NCBI RefSeq assembly: GCF_005405105.1
Contig: NZ_BJDK01000011.1
Coordinates: forward strand, 1-64,000
Direction of reading: 5' to 3'
DNA from: Lactiplantibacillus dongliensis
GTDB lineage: Bacteria > Bacillota > Bacilli > Lactobacillales > Lactobacillaceae
DNA length: 64,000 bases
In this document: one piece after another, positions 42,760 through 52,258 of the stretch
How positions within the stretch are numbered: position 1 is the first letter of the stretch
How the letters are laid out: each line of letters opens with the position of its first letter
The notes under the pieces: model-generated
Database searches by the model: none
Told to the model about the DNA's origin: nothing
What the model saw: the letters and a program-made list of their open reading frames with translations, nothing else
Program-made: the position numbers and the translations under genes

Positions 42760-43605
42760 TTAGTTATGTTTCCGGTTCAATGTGACAAAGCCCCAGAAAC
42801 TGCTTAATAATCCTAATAACAAACCTAAAAAGCTGAAGTTGATCGTTGATTGTTCCTCAGTTTGTGGCAAATGAGTGGTGACCGCTGATGTTGTCGACTT
42901 CTGATTGGCTTGGTGTAAGTTTACTTTAGCAGGAACAAGTTCGTTATCACTAACGTTTTGACTACCCTGCCGTTTCAACGTAACTGGTTTTGTTACGGAC
43001 TGAGTCGCTTTAGCGCCCTGCTTAGCTGGTGCCACGTTAATGACTGGTTTTTTAACCGGTGCAGTCGTTGCTAACACCGACGTCACTTTAGTCGGTGTGG
43101 TTGGTTGATCAACATTAGTTGGCTGTTGTGCCGGTGTTTCAATCACTGGTTGGTTAGGTGTCATTATGACGACATGCCCTGGTTGCTGGATTATTGTAGC
43201 TTGTACTGTCAATTCTACAATTTTAACGATCTGATTGTTGCTAGCATCAGTGTACCGGTAGCTCACTTGATAAGTACCTGGTTGTGTTAAATCAGGCGCT
43301 GCAACAGCTCGACCATCTTTAGTATACGTAATTGCTAAGTCCGCGGCCGTCAACGCCTTTCCAGTCGCATCGGTCCCCTTGCTGAAGTTCGTCAAAGGTG
43401 ACCAATTAGTCCCTGCCGTGATAGTGATGTCAGCGGCATTTAAAGCCAAACTGGCTTGTGATGGTAAGACGTTCAGTGTGGTGGTTGCCGTGGTTGGATT
43501 GCCATCTGGATCAAGATACGTATAGGTAATCGTGTGCTTGCCAACTAATAAAGGCACTTTTGCATGATATTTCCCCCATAGATAACCTAATCTAACGCTT
43601 AAAAG
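42760..43605 (-). pseudogene. 5'-truncated LPXTG surface protein (Ig-like repeats)
   Basis: The frame is open from 43605 to 42760 but begins without RBS at an internal codon (GYLWGKYHAKVPLL...). Two Ig-like (Big_3/DUF5011-type) repeats (KHTITYTYLDPDGN; GTYQVSYRYTDASNN) precede a Pro/Thr-rich spacer. The sorting signal is LPQTEE, then a hydrophobic stretch and NRKHN. It is the C-terminal part of a sortase-anchored protein whose signal peptide and N-terminal domains are missing. A terminator-free AT-rich stretch lies upstream. Confidence 0.75.
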
Positions 43606-43935
43606 CTACCTGATTTATTAGTTCAATAGAATTAATATTATTAATGAATTAGCGCTGTTAATTCATTGAATTAACTTTAGTGTAGGCTTTTATATAATTA
43701 AAATCAATTTAATTATTAACGCCCTACTTAATGTTTTAGGTTAAATGTTTGAGAGACACATCTATTTTTTTCGTCAAGATTTGGTAATGCTAGATCATCT
43801 TAATTACGCCTGAGTCTTGCTAGGTGGCTATTTGAATGATGTTAAGATTTCACTTGACTGTAACGCCACGTTACAGTTTAGAATGAATAAATATCGAACT
43901 TAAGCAACCCAAAAACGTGGAAGAAGGAATTTGAA
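43606..43935 (+). promoter_or_regulatory. MerR-type promoter and operator of the esterase/MFS genes
   Basis: TTGACT (43854-43859) and TAGAAT (43879-43884) are separated by 19 bp, the long spacer typical of MerR-activated promoters. The spacer holds the perfect dyad ACTGTAACG-CCA-CGTTACAGT (43857-43877). The rest of this gap is AT-rich, with TTAATTCA/TGAATTAA repeats at about 43640-43672. Confidence 0.75.
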
Positions 43936-45363
43936 ATGTCACATCCTAATAAAAAATTTAAGCATGTCCAAGAATGGCTTGGAGTGCCTTATGGTATTGC
44001 TAGCCGGTTCCAAAAAGCACAGCTAGTCCCCTTTAACCCCAACGATGATTATCGTCAAAGCGGACCAGCATCGGTGCAATTAACAGATCCAGCTTTTATA
44101 AATGCTGACAAAGGTGAAAGCGAAGATTGCCTAAATCTTAATATCTGGGCACCAGAAGATGTTCAAGAAAAACTACCAGTGGTTGTTTATATTCACGGTG
44201 GTGGTTGGACGTATGGCGCTAACTCGCAAGATACGTCCGATTTATCTGGCTTAGTCGCTAGCGGCAAAGTGATTGGCGTTTCGCTTAATTACCGTTTAGG
44301 ACCACTTGGCTGGCTTGAGCTATCTCAATATGGCGGGAAATTTAAGGATGCTAGTAATTTAGGCTTGCAAGATATGGTCCTAGCTTTAAAGTGGATTCAC
44401 CAATATATTGAGTCATTTGGCGGTGACCCCAACCAAGTGACACTTACCGGTCATAGTGCTGGTTCGTTTTCACTGTTAACCCTTTTAGCTGTCCCTGAAG
44501 CTGACGGATTATACAACCGATTAGCCGCATTTTCTGGTTATGCTGCCCGCTATATCCCAGCTTGGTGGGCTGAAGAATTAGCCGATCAAGTATTAAAGAC
44601 CCTCAACTTTACGTCACCGGAACAATTATTAACGGTTGATGCCAAGGCGCTAATGACTGTCGTTAACCAGGTATTACCAACTGACGTTTTGAAACGTGGT
44701 AATTTAAATACGATTTCAATTGGCATTGTCGATGATGAGTTTTTACCCAATGGCGTTTTAAAGACGCATCCGGCCGAGGTGATTAAAAGTGGCAGCCATA
44801 AAGATGTTGATTTAATCATCACGTCAACCACGGCTGAAGCAAGCTGGTATGCAGCTAATATTCCGGATAATGTTGATCCCAAAACCATCGAAGCCGTCAT
44901 TGATGAGATGGTTTATGATTGCCATATTCCACGCAAACAAGCTGAGGCTATCGCTTTACATTGTGGCGCTGGTGAAGATTCTCCGCTTAATGTCAGAACT
45001 CGTTTCTTTACCGACTATAATTTCACCTTACCAGCTATTCGCGAAGCGCACGATCATGCGCAAGCTGGTGGCCGTGTCTATCAATTAAGTGTTGGCCCCG
45101 CTGCAGGCTCACCAGCTTATCATGGCACTGATATGTATGGGATTGTCGGCCAGGATGCCCCCGATGCGAGTCAAGAGCAGCTCGACCGGGATCACTTTAT
45201 TAGCCAAGCTTTACTTAACTTTGCGACTGGTCAGTATAAAAAGTTATGGTCGCCAGTGAAGGCCGATCAAATAATGATCAAAGATATCGGTCAACGGCCT
45301 TATCAAGGCATTGACCATGCCAAAACGGTGCTACAGCTATTTAAAGGCATCGCTCGGCCATAA
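43936..45363 (+). CDS. type-B carboxylesterase
   Basis: 475 aa. Alpha/beta hydrolase of the para-nitrobenzyl-esterase family: ESEDCLNLNIWAPE, oxyanion loop VYIHGGGWTYGANS, nucleophile elbow LTGHSAGSFSLL, and His in SPAYHGTDMYGIVG. Cytosolic (no signal peptide). Hydrolyses carboxyl esters; in lactobacilli related enzymes act on phenolic or short acyl esters, but the substrate here is unknown. First gene behind the MerR-type promoter; RBS AAGAAGGAA. Confidence 0.92.
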   Translation: MSHPNKKFKHVQEWLGVPYGIASRFQKAQLVPFNPNDDYRQSGPASVQLTDPAFINADKGESEDCLNLNIWAPEDVQEKLPVVVYIHGGGWTYGANSQDTSDLSGLVASGKVIGVSLNYRLGPLGWLELSQYGGKFKDASNLGLQDMVLALKWIHQYIESFGGDPNQVTLTGHSAGSFSLLTLLAVPEADGLYNRLAAFSGYAARYIPAWWAEELADQVLKTLNFTSPEQLLTVDAKALMTVVNQVLPTDVLKRGNLNTISIGIVDDEFLPNGVLKTHPAEVIKSGSHKDVDLIITSTTAEASWYAANIPDNVDPKTIEAVIDEMVYDCHIPRKQAEAIALHCGAGEDSPLNVRTRFFTDYNFTLPAIREAHDHAQAGGRVYQLSVGPAAGSPAYHGTDMYGIVGQDAPDASQEQLDRDHFISQALLNFATGQYKKLWSPVKADQIMIKDIGQRPYQGIDHAKTVLQLFKGIARP

Positions 45364-45371
45364 TAAGCAGT

Positions 45372-45399
45372 AAAAAGGCGGGTAACCAACGCCTTTTTA
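45372..45399 (+). terminator. terminator/attenuator between esterase and MFS gene
   Basis: AAAAAGGCG-N9-CGCCTTTTT, short but symmetric. Confidence 0.6.
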
Positions 45400-45436
45400 T
45401 TTAGCCAAAAAAACTTTCAAAAGAGAGGCATAAGTT

Positions 45437-46603
45437 TTGACAAAAAAGTTTTCATTCTTTTCAAAAGACATTGTTTGCGTGATGTTCGCTACCTTTTTTT
45501 ACCAATTTAGTATTCAGGCAGTTAACCCGCTAATGAATGGCTATGCGCGTCGTTTAGGGATTAGTAGTACTTTTGCTGGCATCATTGTGGGCGTTATGAG
45601 TGTCACGTCATTATTATTAAGACCATTTTCTGGTAATTTAACTGATCGAATTTCTAAATATCATTTAGCCCTCATCGGTGGTAGCTTGTGTGCGATTAGT
45701 GATCTCGGTTACCTTTTCACTTTCAACGCTCCTTGGCTATTAACTTTTAGAATCATCAATGGCTTAGGCTTCGTCCTATGTACGGTTTGTCTAGCAACTT
45801 GGATGGCATTCTTAGTGCCACGCCAACACCTTGGCGCCGCGATGGGCTATTATGGCTTGCTAAACGCGCTTGCCATGGCGATTGCCCCGGCCCTAGCAAT
45901 CAGCACCTATCAACTACTAGGCTATAAATTTGTGATCATACTGGCGGCTTTGAGCGCTGCCGCCATGGTCATTGTCATCCAATTAATCGATGACCGGGCT
46001 AAACCGGTAGTTGCATTAAAAGGCCAACATTTTAAAATTATTCAACGAGATGCCTTACCAGTCGCAATGATTTTCTCGCTATTGTCGATTCCCTACTTTG
46101 TGACCCAAGCGGATATTGTGATGTATGTTCAAGAACGTCATTTGACGATTGCCGTCAGCCTATTCTTTTTATGTTACTCATTTGCTTTGATTATCATTCG
46201 GATACTATTAAAAAACTATTTTGATACGATTGCATTTGGCATTTGGTTTTCTATCTGTATTGTGGCCACAATTGGTTATATTTTCCTATTAACCGTGATG
46301 CAAAACAATATTGAAATGATCTTAGCAGCGGGGTTAATGGCAATCGGGTTTGGGGTGATGGTTTCGGTTTCCCAATCGACGGCCCTCTTATTAGCGCCCA
46401 TGGAAGAACAGGGACTGGCTAACGCCACTTATTATTTAGGCAGCGATATCGGCATGTCACTCGGCCCCATCATCGGTGGAATTCTACCAACGATTTTACC
46501 ACTCAAATTCTTTTACCCAGTGATGTTACTGATCATCCCTTTAGCAACAATACTTTATCTATGTCATCGGCGACAGCTCAATGCCGCGGTCCAGTACAAT
46601 TAA
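45437..46603 (+). CDS. MFS transporter
   Basis: 388 aa with twelve membrane helices; TTG start 11 bp after AGAGAGG. The loop 2/3 motif GNLTDRISKYHLALIGG corresponds to the MFS A-motif. A likely drug or metabolite exporter of the 12-TM class. It lies 73 bp after the esterase on the same strand, with a MerR regulator downstream. A coordinated role in handling an ester or phenolic compound is plausible but not proven. Confidence 0.85.
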   Translation: MTKKFSFFSKDIVCVMFATFFYQFSIQAVNPLMNGYARRLGISSTFAGIIVGVMSVTSLLLRPFSGNLTDRISKYHLALIGGSLCAISDLGYLFTFNAPWLLTFRIINGLGFVLCTVCLATWMAFLVPRQHLGAAMGYYGLLNALAMAIAPALAISTYQLLGYKFVIILAALSAAAMVIVIQLIDDRAKPVVALKGQHFKIIQRDALPVAMIFSLLSIPYFVTQADIVMYVQERHLTIAVSLFFLCYSFALIIIRILLKNYFDTIAFGIWFSICIVATIGYIFLLTVMQNNIEMILAAGLMAIGFGVMVSVSQSTALLLAPMEEQGLANATYYLGSDIGMSLGPIIGGILPTILPLKFFYPVMLLIIPLATILYLCHRRQLNAAVQYN

Positions 46604-46638
46604 AACGACGTTATTTCAAAATTGATGACGGTGATCGA

Positions 46639-46690
46639 TTAAAAGTCCGTTACTATTAGATTCAGAATCTAGATAGTAACGGACTTTTAA
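46639..46690 (+). terminator. strong terminator after MFS gene
   Basis: TTAAAAGTCCGTTACTAT (46639-46656) pairs perfectly with ATAGTAACGGACTTTTAA (46673-46690), with an inner AGATTC/GAATCT stem. Confidence 0.85.
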
Positions 46691-46812
46691 GTTATCAAAA
46701 TGTTAAATTGTTGTTGTCATGCTGACGTTTATCGCTAAAAACGGTTGTCCTTTTGCCCACACGCTTGATCTAATTCAGTTTGTTTTATAGTAAAACCAAA
46801 TCTCGTTTATGC

Positions 46813-46952
46813 TATAGTAAAAAACACATACTATAACACGTTTAATGTTAGTCAAAACTGCCGTCTGCCAGTTAGCTTCAAAACTGTTGCCCCAACTGGC
46901 GTGGCAAATTTAATCTAACTAGCACCAAACCGTACTGTCGTGTCACGTTACA
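46813..46952 (+). promoter_or_regulatory. control region of the MerR gene
   Basis: TATAGTA-N9-TACTATA (46813-46835) is a dyad at the likely promoter. Further down, ACTGT-N5-CACGTTACA (46934-46952) repeats the half-site pattern of the esterase operator (ACTGTAACGC-CACGTTACA) at 14 of the shared bases and lies 20 bp before merR. It may bind the same regulator. Confidence 0.5.
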
Positions 46953-46971
46953 ACCCAACAGGAGGACTTAG

Positions 46972-47808
46972 ATGCTTAAAATAAGTGAAATGGCAGAGCT
47001 AGCTAATACTACTCGGCGAACCTTAATTTATTATGATCAGAAAAATATCTTTAAACCGAAGTATAAAACTAGTACTGACTACCGTTACTATGATTATAGT
47101 CAACTGTATGACCTCTTATTCATACTAGGACTCCGTAGCTTAAATCTATCCTTGTCTGAAATTAAAGCAATCAAAGACCAGCCACAAGCCAGCCAAACGG
47201 CCTATTTGCTCAATGCCCAGAGCAAAGTAAATAAAAAAATTGCTGAATTCGTTCGAATCCAACAAGTTCTTGAGAAGAAAATTGAAAAGCAAGCTAGCCT
47301 GGATCATGAAGTACTTTATAAACCAGTCATTAAGCAACGCCCGCAGATTACGTTTTGGTGTTCACGCCAAGCGGTTAATGATACCGAAGCCGAAGTCGCC
47401 CAACTTTATGCTGAGTTTTACAAGCAATTAGACACATTGACCATTATGGATACAACCAAATCTGGATACCTAACCAATTTATCAATTGATAATCTAGCTG
47501 GATATGATGAAGCTACTTTTAGAATGATCAAAGAAGTCGGTAGCGTTAAGCATAAAAGGCTGATTCCAGTTTTAAAGAAAGAGGCTGCTAATTATGCGTG
47601 TGTTTTAGTTGATAACACGACTACTGGCATCCATCGTGGTTTAAATCAGTTAAAAACGTTTTGCCGACAACAACACTTAAAAACTGATGATTATTTGTGG
47701 CAAATCAATTCTGGTGACCTTGCTATGGAAAATGGCGTTTCTAAATACATTTGGCTTGATTTTACAATTCTTAATTCGGTAGATGACGCATTGATCGCAC
47801 TAAACTAA
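46972..47808 (+). CDS. MerR-family regulator with GyrI-like effector domain
   Basis: 278 aa. N-terminal winged helix: LKISEMAELANTTRRTLIYYDQ, then YRYYDYSQLYDLLFILGLRSLNLSLSEIKAI, followed by the dimerisation helix to about residue 110. The remainder is a BmrR/GyrI-like multidrug-binding domain. RBS GGAGGA. It should activate the esterase/MFS promoter at 43854 by DNA untwisting, since that promoter has the 19 bp spacer and dyad characteristic of this family. Confidence 0.85.
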   Translation: MLKISEMAELANTTRRTLIYYDQKNIFKPKYKTSTDYRYYDYSQLYDLLFILGLRSLNLSLSEIKAIKDQPQASQTAYLLNAQSKVNKKIAEFVRIQQVLEKKIEKQASLDHEVLYKPVIKQRPQITFWCSRQAVNDTEAEVAQLYAEFYKQLDTLTIMDTTKSGYLTNLSIDNLAGYDEATFRMIKEVGSVKHKRLIPVLKKEAANYACVLVDNTTTGIHRGLNQLKTFCRQQHLKTDDYLWQINSGDLAMENGVSKYIWLDFTILNSVDDALIALN

Positions 47809-47838
47809 GTCATATCAGATTAACCGCAAAGTAAAAAG

Positions 47839-49392
47839 TTAGCGTGCTGTTTCCCTAATGTTTTTCAAGCGATGGCGTTTAACCGTAGCTATCCCGCAAA
47901 TGATTAAAAAGATTAGCGGCAAGTACAAGATAATATGGTACCGGCCTTGGACTTCCACCAGCATCGCACTTAAAGTAAAGCCATCCAGCAATAACGCACT
48001 AAAGAAGAAATAATTATTCAAATGCTGATTGTGACTGGCTAGTAAGGCTAGTCCTAACAGGACGCTAACCAAGGCTCCGACTAGCATCAAGTCAAAGTAG
48101 CCAAATGATAACGCGACCAGTAACGGCTTAAACTGATACCAAGCATGCCCCAAGCTAGTTTGATGTTTGGTATGGCTGAGGTTATACAAGACCCAGTTGT
48201 AGCCGTAGTCTTCGGCCATCAGTTTTTGCATCTTCAAATTGATGAATGACCCCCACCGCCCCTGCCGATTGAGCTGGTGAATATTGTGATCGGTTGTCTT
48301 AAACATCTTGGCGGCAATTTTGGCATAAGCGCCATTGGCTGTTGGGGTTACTTTCAAATCATGCGTTACTTGTGTCATTAGCTGGTCGTCATATTGGCCA
48401 CTAGTCTTCTCATCCGTCCCAGTAGCGAGGCTATAAGCGGTACTAACATGGCTAGGCGCTAAGTTGACGCCATACATCCAGTTATATAATGTTGACGAGC
48501 CTGCAAATAGTAAGATGGAGGCGCCGATAAAGACCAGCAGTTTCCGTAACGTTGGTCGAAAATGCCGTAGTGGCTGCAGCAATAACCATAGGCTTAGTAT
48601 TAGCAGCCCAATTAGCCAGACCGTCATAATTGGCCGCAGCATATTAGCCGCAATCGTTGCGACCCAAGCTAGACCTAGATTGAGCCACTGATCATTACTA
48701 GTCGCCGTTTTGATGGGTTTGAGCGCATTGGTTAGGCCGAGCATACTTAGCAAGAAACAGGTCAAAAATAGCGGTTCCGCACCGTTTAATAGCGTGCTAT
48801 ACAGCCAGTAAGCGGGAATCGCGTAAAACGTCAATGCTGCGACGATCCCTAGTCGGCGGGATAACCAACGTGAGCCGAGTTGGTAAAGTAGCAGCATATC
48901 TAACCAGGTACAGCCAATGTTGATCAACTGACTGACAAGATAGGATTGTCCGAAAAAGGCCGTGCCGAGACTGAAAAAGTTGGCAATATTTAAGGCGTGC
49001 GGGAAAACGACATAGCTACCTAATAAGCCATGCTGGAACATCGCCTTCCAGGTCATTCCTTGGGCACTATATGCCGCTAAAGCATGGTAATTCCAAAAAT
49101 CCGAGGTGGGGGCAATTTTCAACCCCCATAGCAAAGGGACTTTAATCAGGGTTAAGCTACCGAAAACGAACATTAACCAACTGGTCTTTTGCCGGACTAA
49201 CCAGTGAGTGACGCCAATAATGCCGAGTACTAATGCGATTGCTAGGATAATGCCGATAACTAGTCCGGCTGACCAAGGCAGCTTTAGGCTGATGGCCGCC
49301 CGATTAGTAGCAATTAACATCCAAGCTAGTAAGCAGCCCGCCACTAGCAAGACCAGTGCTTGACCACTTTTAACCAAGCCTCGTTTAAGCAT
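47839..49392 (-). CDS. polytopic glycosyltransferase (GT39/GT-C-like)
   Basis: 517 aa from ATG 49392, behind AGGGGGCG and 2 bp after the stop of the upstream gene. Eleven or more membrane helices and an acidic outside loop (TSDFWNYHALAAYSAQGMTW), typical of GT-C-fold lipid-linked sugar transferases; a C-terminal helix ends in KRHRLKNIRETAR. Likely uses a lipid-phosphate sugar donor on the outer membrane face. Substrate not known. Second gene of a GT pair with 49395-50687. Confidence 0.75.
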   Translation of the reverse strand: MLKRGLVKSGQALVLLVAGCLLAWMLIATNRAAISLKLPWSAGLVIGIILAIALVLGIIGVTHWLVRQKTSWLMFVFGSLTLIKVPLLWGLKIAPTSDFWNYHALAAYSAQGMTWKAMFQHGLLGSYVVFPHALNIANFFSLGTAFFGQSYLVSQLINIGCTWLDMLLLYQLGSRWLSRRLGIVAALTFYAIPAYWLYSTLLNGAEPLFLTCFLLSMLGLTNALKPIKTATSNDQWLNLGLAWVATIAANMLRPIMTVWLIGLLILSLWLLLQPLRHFRPTLRKLLVFIGASILLFAGSSTLYNWMYGVNLAPSHVSTAYSLATGTDEKTSGQYDDQLMTQVTHDLKVTPTANGAYAKIAAKMFKTTDHNIHQLNRQGRWGSFINLKMQKLMAEDYGYNWVLYNLSHTKHQTSLGHAWYQFKPLLVALSFGYFDLMLVGALVSVLLGLALLASHNQHLNNYFFFSALLLDGFTLSAMLVEVQGRYHIILYLPLIFLIICGIATVKRHRLKNIRETAR

Positions 49393-49394
49393 GC

Positions 49395-50687
49395 TTACGC
49401 CCCCTGTCGTTTTAGACCAGCATACGCTCGCCCGGCGCCATGCCGGGTCTTGGTCCAATTCGTCTGGCCGCCGAGTTGCCGGGCAATGGCCGCGTATGGT
49501 GTTAAGCCAATAATGAGCAAATAACCTTGAAAACTAATACTGTCCCATAGTGCTGGCCAGAATTTGGTCGCTTGCTGAGCATCGGCGGAGTTACGTTGAA
49601 ATAGGATGGTTAGGATGAGACAAGCAAACAAGGCAATTAAAATAACGGTTATTAAAGCCACGTGATGCCAGCCGGTGACCCAATCTTGTAGGCTTCGCAT
49701 GATCAGTGTGATGAGGGTCACCAGACTCGTGACTGGGACGATGCAGCCCGTGATCGGCATCAAAATCCAGAATGTCGTATCAATGCGCTGGAACCAATTC
49801 AGATTCTTGGAACGCCATAAGGCTGGTAAGTAATGCATACACTGCACCGCGCCTTGGCACCAGCGAACCCGTTGTTTAAAGAACGGGCGTAACTTTTCAA
49901 CGCCTTCTTGCTGGACCACGATCGTATGCGTAAAGCGTACTTGGCGTCCGAGTAGCCAGGTCCGCAATGTAAATTCCAAATCTTCTAGCAAACGATCGCC
50001 CCACGGATTGACCAGGGCTAAGGACAAACGGACAAATTGCCCGTTACCACTGGCGATGCCTTGACCCAATCGATTACGCAATTGTTGGGTCGCACTATTG
50101 ACGCACATGAACTCAAAATTTTGCATCCGAGTTAGCCAGTTAGGCTGGTTATAAATACTAACACCAGTCTGGAGCATCGCTATTTTAGGCTGTTGTTCAA
50201 AGTTGGCGACGACGGCCGTTAAGTCCTGACTAGTCATAAAAGCATCGGCATCCAGCACCCCAACAATCGTTTGTTCTGGGTCGGCGTCTTTGGCCAGGGT
50301 GTGCTGTAAATACTGAATCGCTGTATTAAGAACGGCGCCTTTACCCTGCTTTTCGTTACCGGCTCGATGCAAGACTTGTAAGTAAGGTGAATCAGTCTGC
50401 GCTAACTCGCTAAGACTGCGATCAGTCGAATTATCATCAACCGCAATAATCTGTGCTTGAATCGTTTTGGGCAACTGATCCAGTTGCGCTGACAACTGGG
50501 TGATCGTTTTTTGAATGATGGCAGCTTCGTTTAAAACGGGAATAATCAAGTACAAGCGCATCGGCTGCTGGCCCTTTTGGGGTGTTGTAGTCGGTTCTCG
50601 ATAATGATTGACTAACATAATATTAAATAAGAAATACAGATAAAAAAGACTCGAAATCGTAATCGCTAAATTTATAATGACGTGCAT
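49395..50687 (-). CDS. processive family-2 glycosyltransferase
   Basis: 430 aa from ATG 50687 behind GGGGGAG. One N-terminal membrane helix, GT2 catalytic core with AVDDNSTDRSL (Asp), VLDADAF (DxD), LLEDLEF (ED base) and QRVRWCQG (Q-x-x-RW, product-holding motif), then three or four C-terminal helices. QxxRW indicates a processive synthase such as hyaluronan, cellulose or poly-GlcNAc type. Coupled to the GT-C protein. The polymer is unknown. Confidence 0.85.
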   Translation of the reverse strand: MHVIINLAITISSLFYLYFLFNIMLVNHYREPTTTPQKGQQPMRLYLIIPVLNEAAIIQKTITQLSAQLDQLPKTIQAQIIAVDDNSTDRSLSELAQTDSPYLQVLHRAGNEKQGKGAVLNTAIQYLQHTLAKDADPEQTIVGVLDADAFMTSQDLTAVVANFEQQPKIAMLQTGVSIYNQPNWLTRMQNFEFMCVNSATQQLRNRLGQGIASGNGQFVRLSLALVNPWGDRLLEDLEFTLRTWLLGRQVRFTHTIVVQQEGVEKLRPFFKQRVRWCQGAVQCMHYLPALWRSKNLNWFQRIDTTFWILMPITGCIVPVTSLVTLITLIMRSLQDWVTGWHHVALITVILIALFACLILTILFQRNSADAQQATKFWPALWDSISFQGYLLIIGLTPYAAIARQLGGQTNWTKTRHGAGRAYAGLKRQGA

Positions 50688-50832
50688 CAACAATCTCCCC
50701 CATATCCTGATAAACCTTGGTCTAATCAACTCTCAAATATGATTCATTTAATGAATTGCGCCTATTATACGGATATTGGGGCCAAAAACACCAGTATTCG
50801 GCGTCTGAAAACACGCTGAACTAACTGGTCAT

Positions 50833-50866
50833 AAAAAAGGCCCCATCACGTTAATGATGAGGCCTT
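50833..50866 (-). terminator. terminator of the RelB-like gene
   Basis: On the minus strand AAGGCCTCATCA...TGATGGGGCCTT followed by TTTT; stem of 12 bp with one wobble. Confidence 0.75.
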
Positions 50867-50872
50867 GGCACA

Positions 50873-51112
50873 TTAATTGGTTGGTGCTTGGCGCAGTTGC
50901 GCTAATTGTTTTAACACAGCGGGCAATTGGGCTTCGCTGTAAGCTGGATTATTCGCAGCAAATGGCAAGCCACCGACCGCAATCGTTTGTTTGAGGAACA
51001 TATTAAAGGCCGTTGATAAGTTCAACCCGAGGGCATCGTAAATCAACGCTGCTTGTTGTTTATCTTGTTCATTAACCCGGAACGAAACTGCAATGTTTTT
51101 GGGATTATCCAT
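50873..51112 (-). CDS. DinJ/RelB-family antitoxin without toxin
   Basis: 79 aa from ATG 51112, 6 bp after GAGGTG; upstream GTG/ATG codons in the RBS are unlikely. Ribbon-helix-helix protein: NIAVSFRVNEQDKQQAALIYDALGLNLSTAFNMFLKQTIAVGGLPF is the DinJ pattern. A YafQ/RelE toxin normally follows, but here a terminator follows at once and no toxin is present in the neighbourhood. It is therefore an orphan, perhaps protecting against a toxin encoded elsewhere. Confidence 0.82.
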   Translation of the reverse strand: MDNPKNIAVSFRVNEQDKQQAALIYDALGLNLSTAFNMFLKQTIAVGGLPFAANNPAYSEAQLPAVLKQLAQLRQAPTN

Positions 51113-51273
51113 GACCATCACCTCAATCTAATCATACTAAATGTATAGTAATTGTCAATACACTAGTTCAGATGAGAATTTACCGTTCTTTTACTGAGAC
51201 TTTACATGGCGATGGTAGCGTTGGCCTGGCTCGTTTCGTTATGCTCATTAAAACGAATAAAGAAGGTCTTTCA

Positions 51274-51708
51274 ATGGATAAACAAACGACGACTTTATTA
51301 GGCTTAGCACTCTTACAACCAGTTGGCATTGCCCTAGCCCGAACGCACCTGCAAACGCCGATGGTCACTCATTACGGCTTCTGGGGACAAGCAATGGCGT
51401 GGCAATTACCAGCCAGCTTACCGTTAGCTTTATTGGTCGGGATTCTCGGACCACTCCTACTATTAGGCTTACGCCAGTTACCACTTAATCAGTGGCTGGA
51501 TTTATTGGTGTTACCGGGCTTACCGACTAGTCGTTACTTACTAATGATGTTGGTTACCGGTTGGGATGTTTTCCTAATCAGCACACTTTTCTGGCAGTCG
51601 GACGGGATCAACACGGCTCGGATGGTCTTTACGACAGCGATCCTGTGCTTGCTCGGACTAAATAGTCTCGTCTTTATCTGGGCTTGGTGGCATCGCGTCG
51701 TGAAATAA
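51274..51708 (+). CDS. hypothetical membrane protein (144 aa)
   Basis: Start ATG 51274 behind GAAGGTC; the extended frame from 51172 lacks an RBS. Four hydrophobic segments (LLGLALLQPVGIALA, LPLALLVGILGPLLLLGL, SRYLLMMLVTGWDVFLIS, AILCLLGLNSLVFIWAWW). No known family. Convergent with the GNAT gene, 4 bp apart. Confidence 0.65.
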   Translation: MDKQTTTLLGLALLQPVGIALARTHLQTPMVTHYGFWGQAMAWQLPASLPLALLVGILGPLLLLGLRQLPLNQWLDLLVLPGLPTSRYLLMMLVTGWDVFLISTLFWQSDGINTARMVFTTAILCLLGLNSLVFIWAWWHRVVK

Positions 51709-51712
51709 CTAG

Positions 51713-52237
51713 TTAATCTAGATGCTTGATCATTAATAAATCAGTCTGGACATCGTCGCCCATCACAAAATGATGGGAACTGAACTGGTGAAAGCCCCAG
51801 TGTGCTTGGTAGAACTGTTTGGCGGGTTCGTTGTGCTCCCAAACGCCAAGCCAAACGGTCGTTTTATGTGCGGCTTGGGCTAAGTCGATAGCTTGTTGAA
51901 TCAATACGCTACCGAGGCCTTGGTGTTTGAAGGCTGGTAAGATATAAATTCGTTCAACTTCTAAGGCATCCGGTCCCATTGCTTCCGTTTGCGCGGTGCC
52001 GGTATTGAGCTTTAGGTAACCGACGTGGTGCCCGTCACGGACAATAAAGAAGAATTGGGAGTTAGGGTTTTGTAATTCAGCGGTTAATTTAGGGAGATTA
52101 TAGGCACTATCTAAGTAAGCTTGCATGTTGGCCGCGGTATTGGCCGCTGCGAATGTTTCACGATAAGTTGTGAGACTCATGGCTTGTAAGGCGTTCACAT
52201 CTTTAACTGTTAGAGCTTCAAGTTTAGGGGTTGACAT
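51713..52237 (-). CDS. GNAT-family N-acetyltransferase
   Basis: 174 aa. Acetyl-CoA binding motif A: EVERIYILPAFKHQGLGSVLIQQAIDLAQ; motif B: VWLGVWEHNEPAKQFYQAHWGF. The N-terminal helix LEALTVKDVNALQAMSLTTYRETFA is typical of the YjjM/TTHA-type small-molecule acetylases. Substrate unknown. Located 21 bp downstream of a MarR gene, so probably regulated by it. Confidence 0.9.
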   Translation of the reverse strand: MSTPKLEALTVKDVNALQAMSLTTYRETFAAANTAANMQAYLDSAYNLPKLTAELQNPNSQFFFIVRDGHHVGYLKLNTGTAQTEAMGPDALEVERIYILPAFKHQGLGSVLIQQAIDLAQAAHKTTVWLGVWEHNEPAKQFYQAHWGFHQFSSHHFVMGDDVQTDLLMIKHLD

Positions 52238-52258
52238 TAAAAAGACCTGCTTTCAAAT

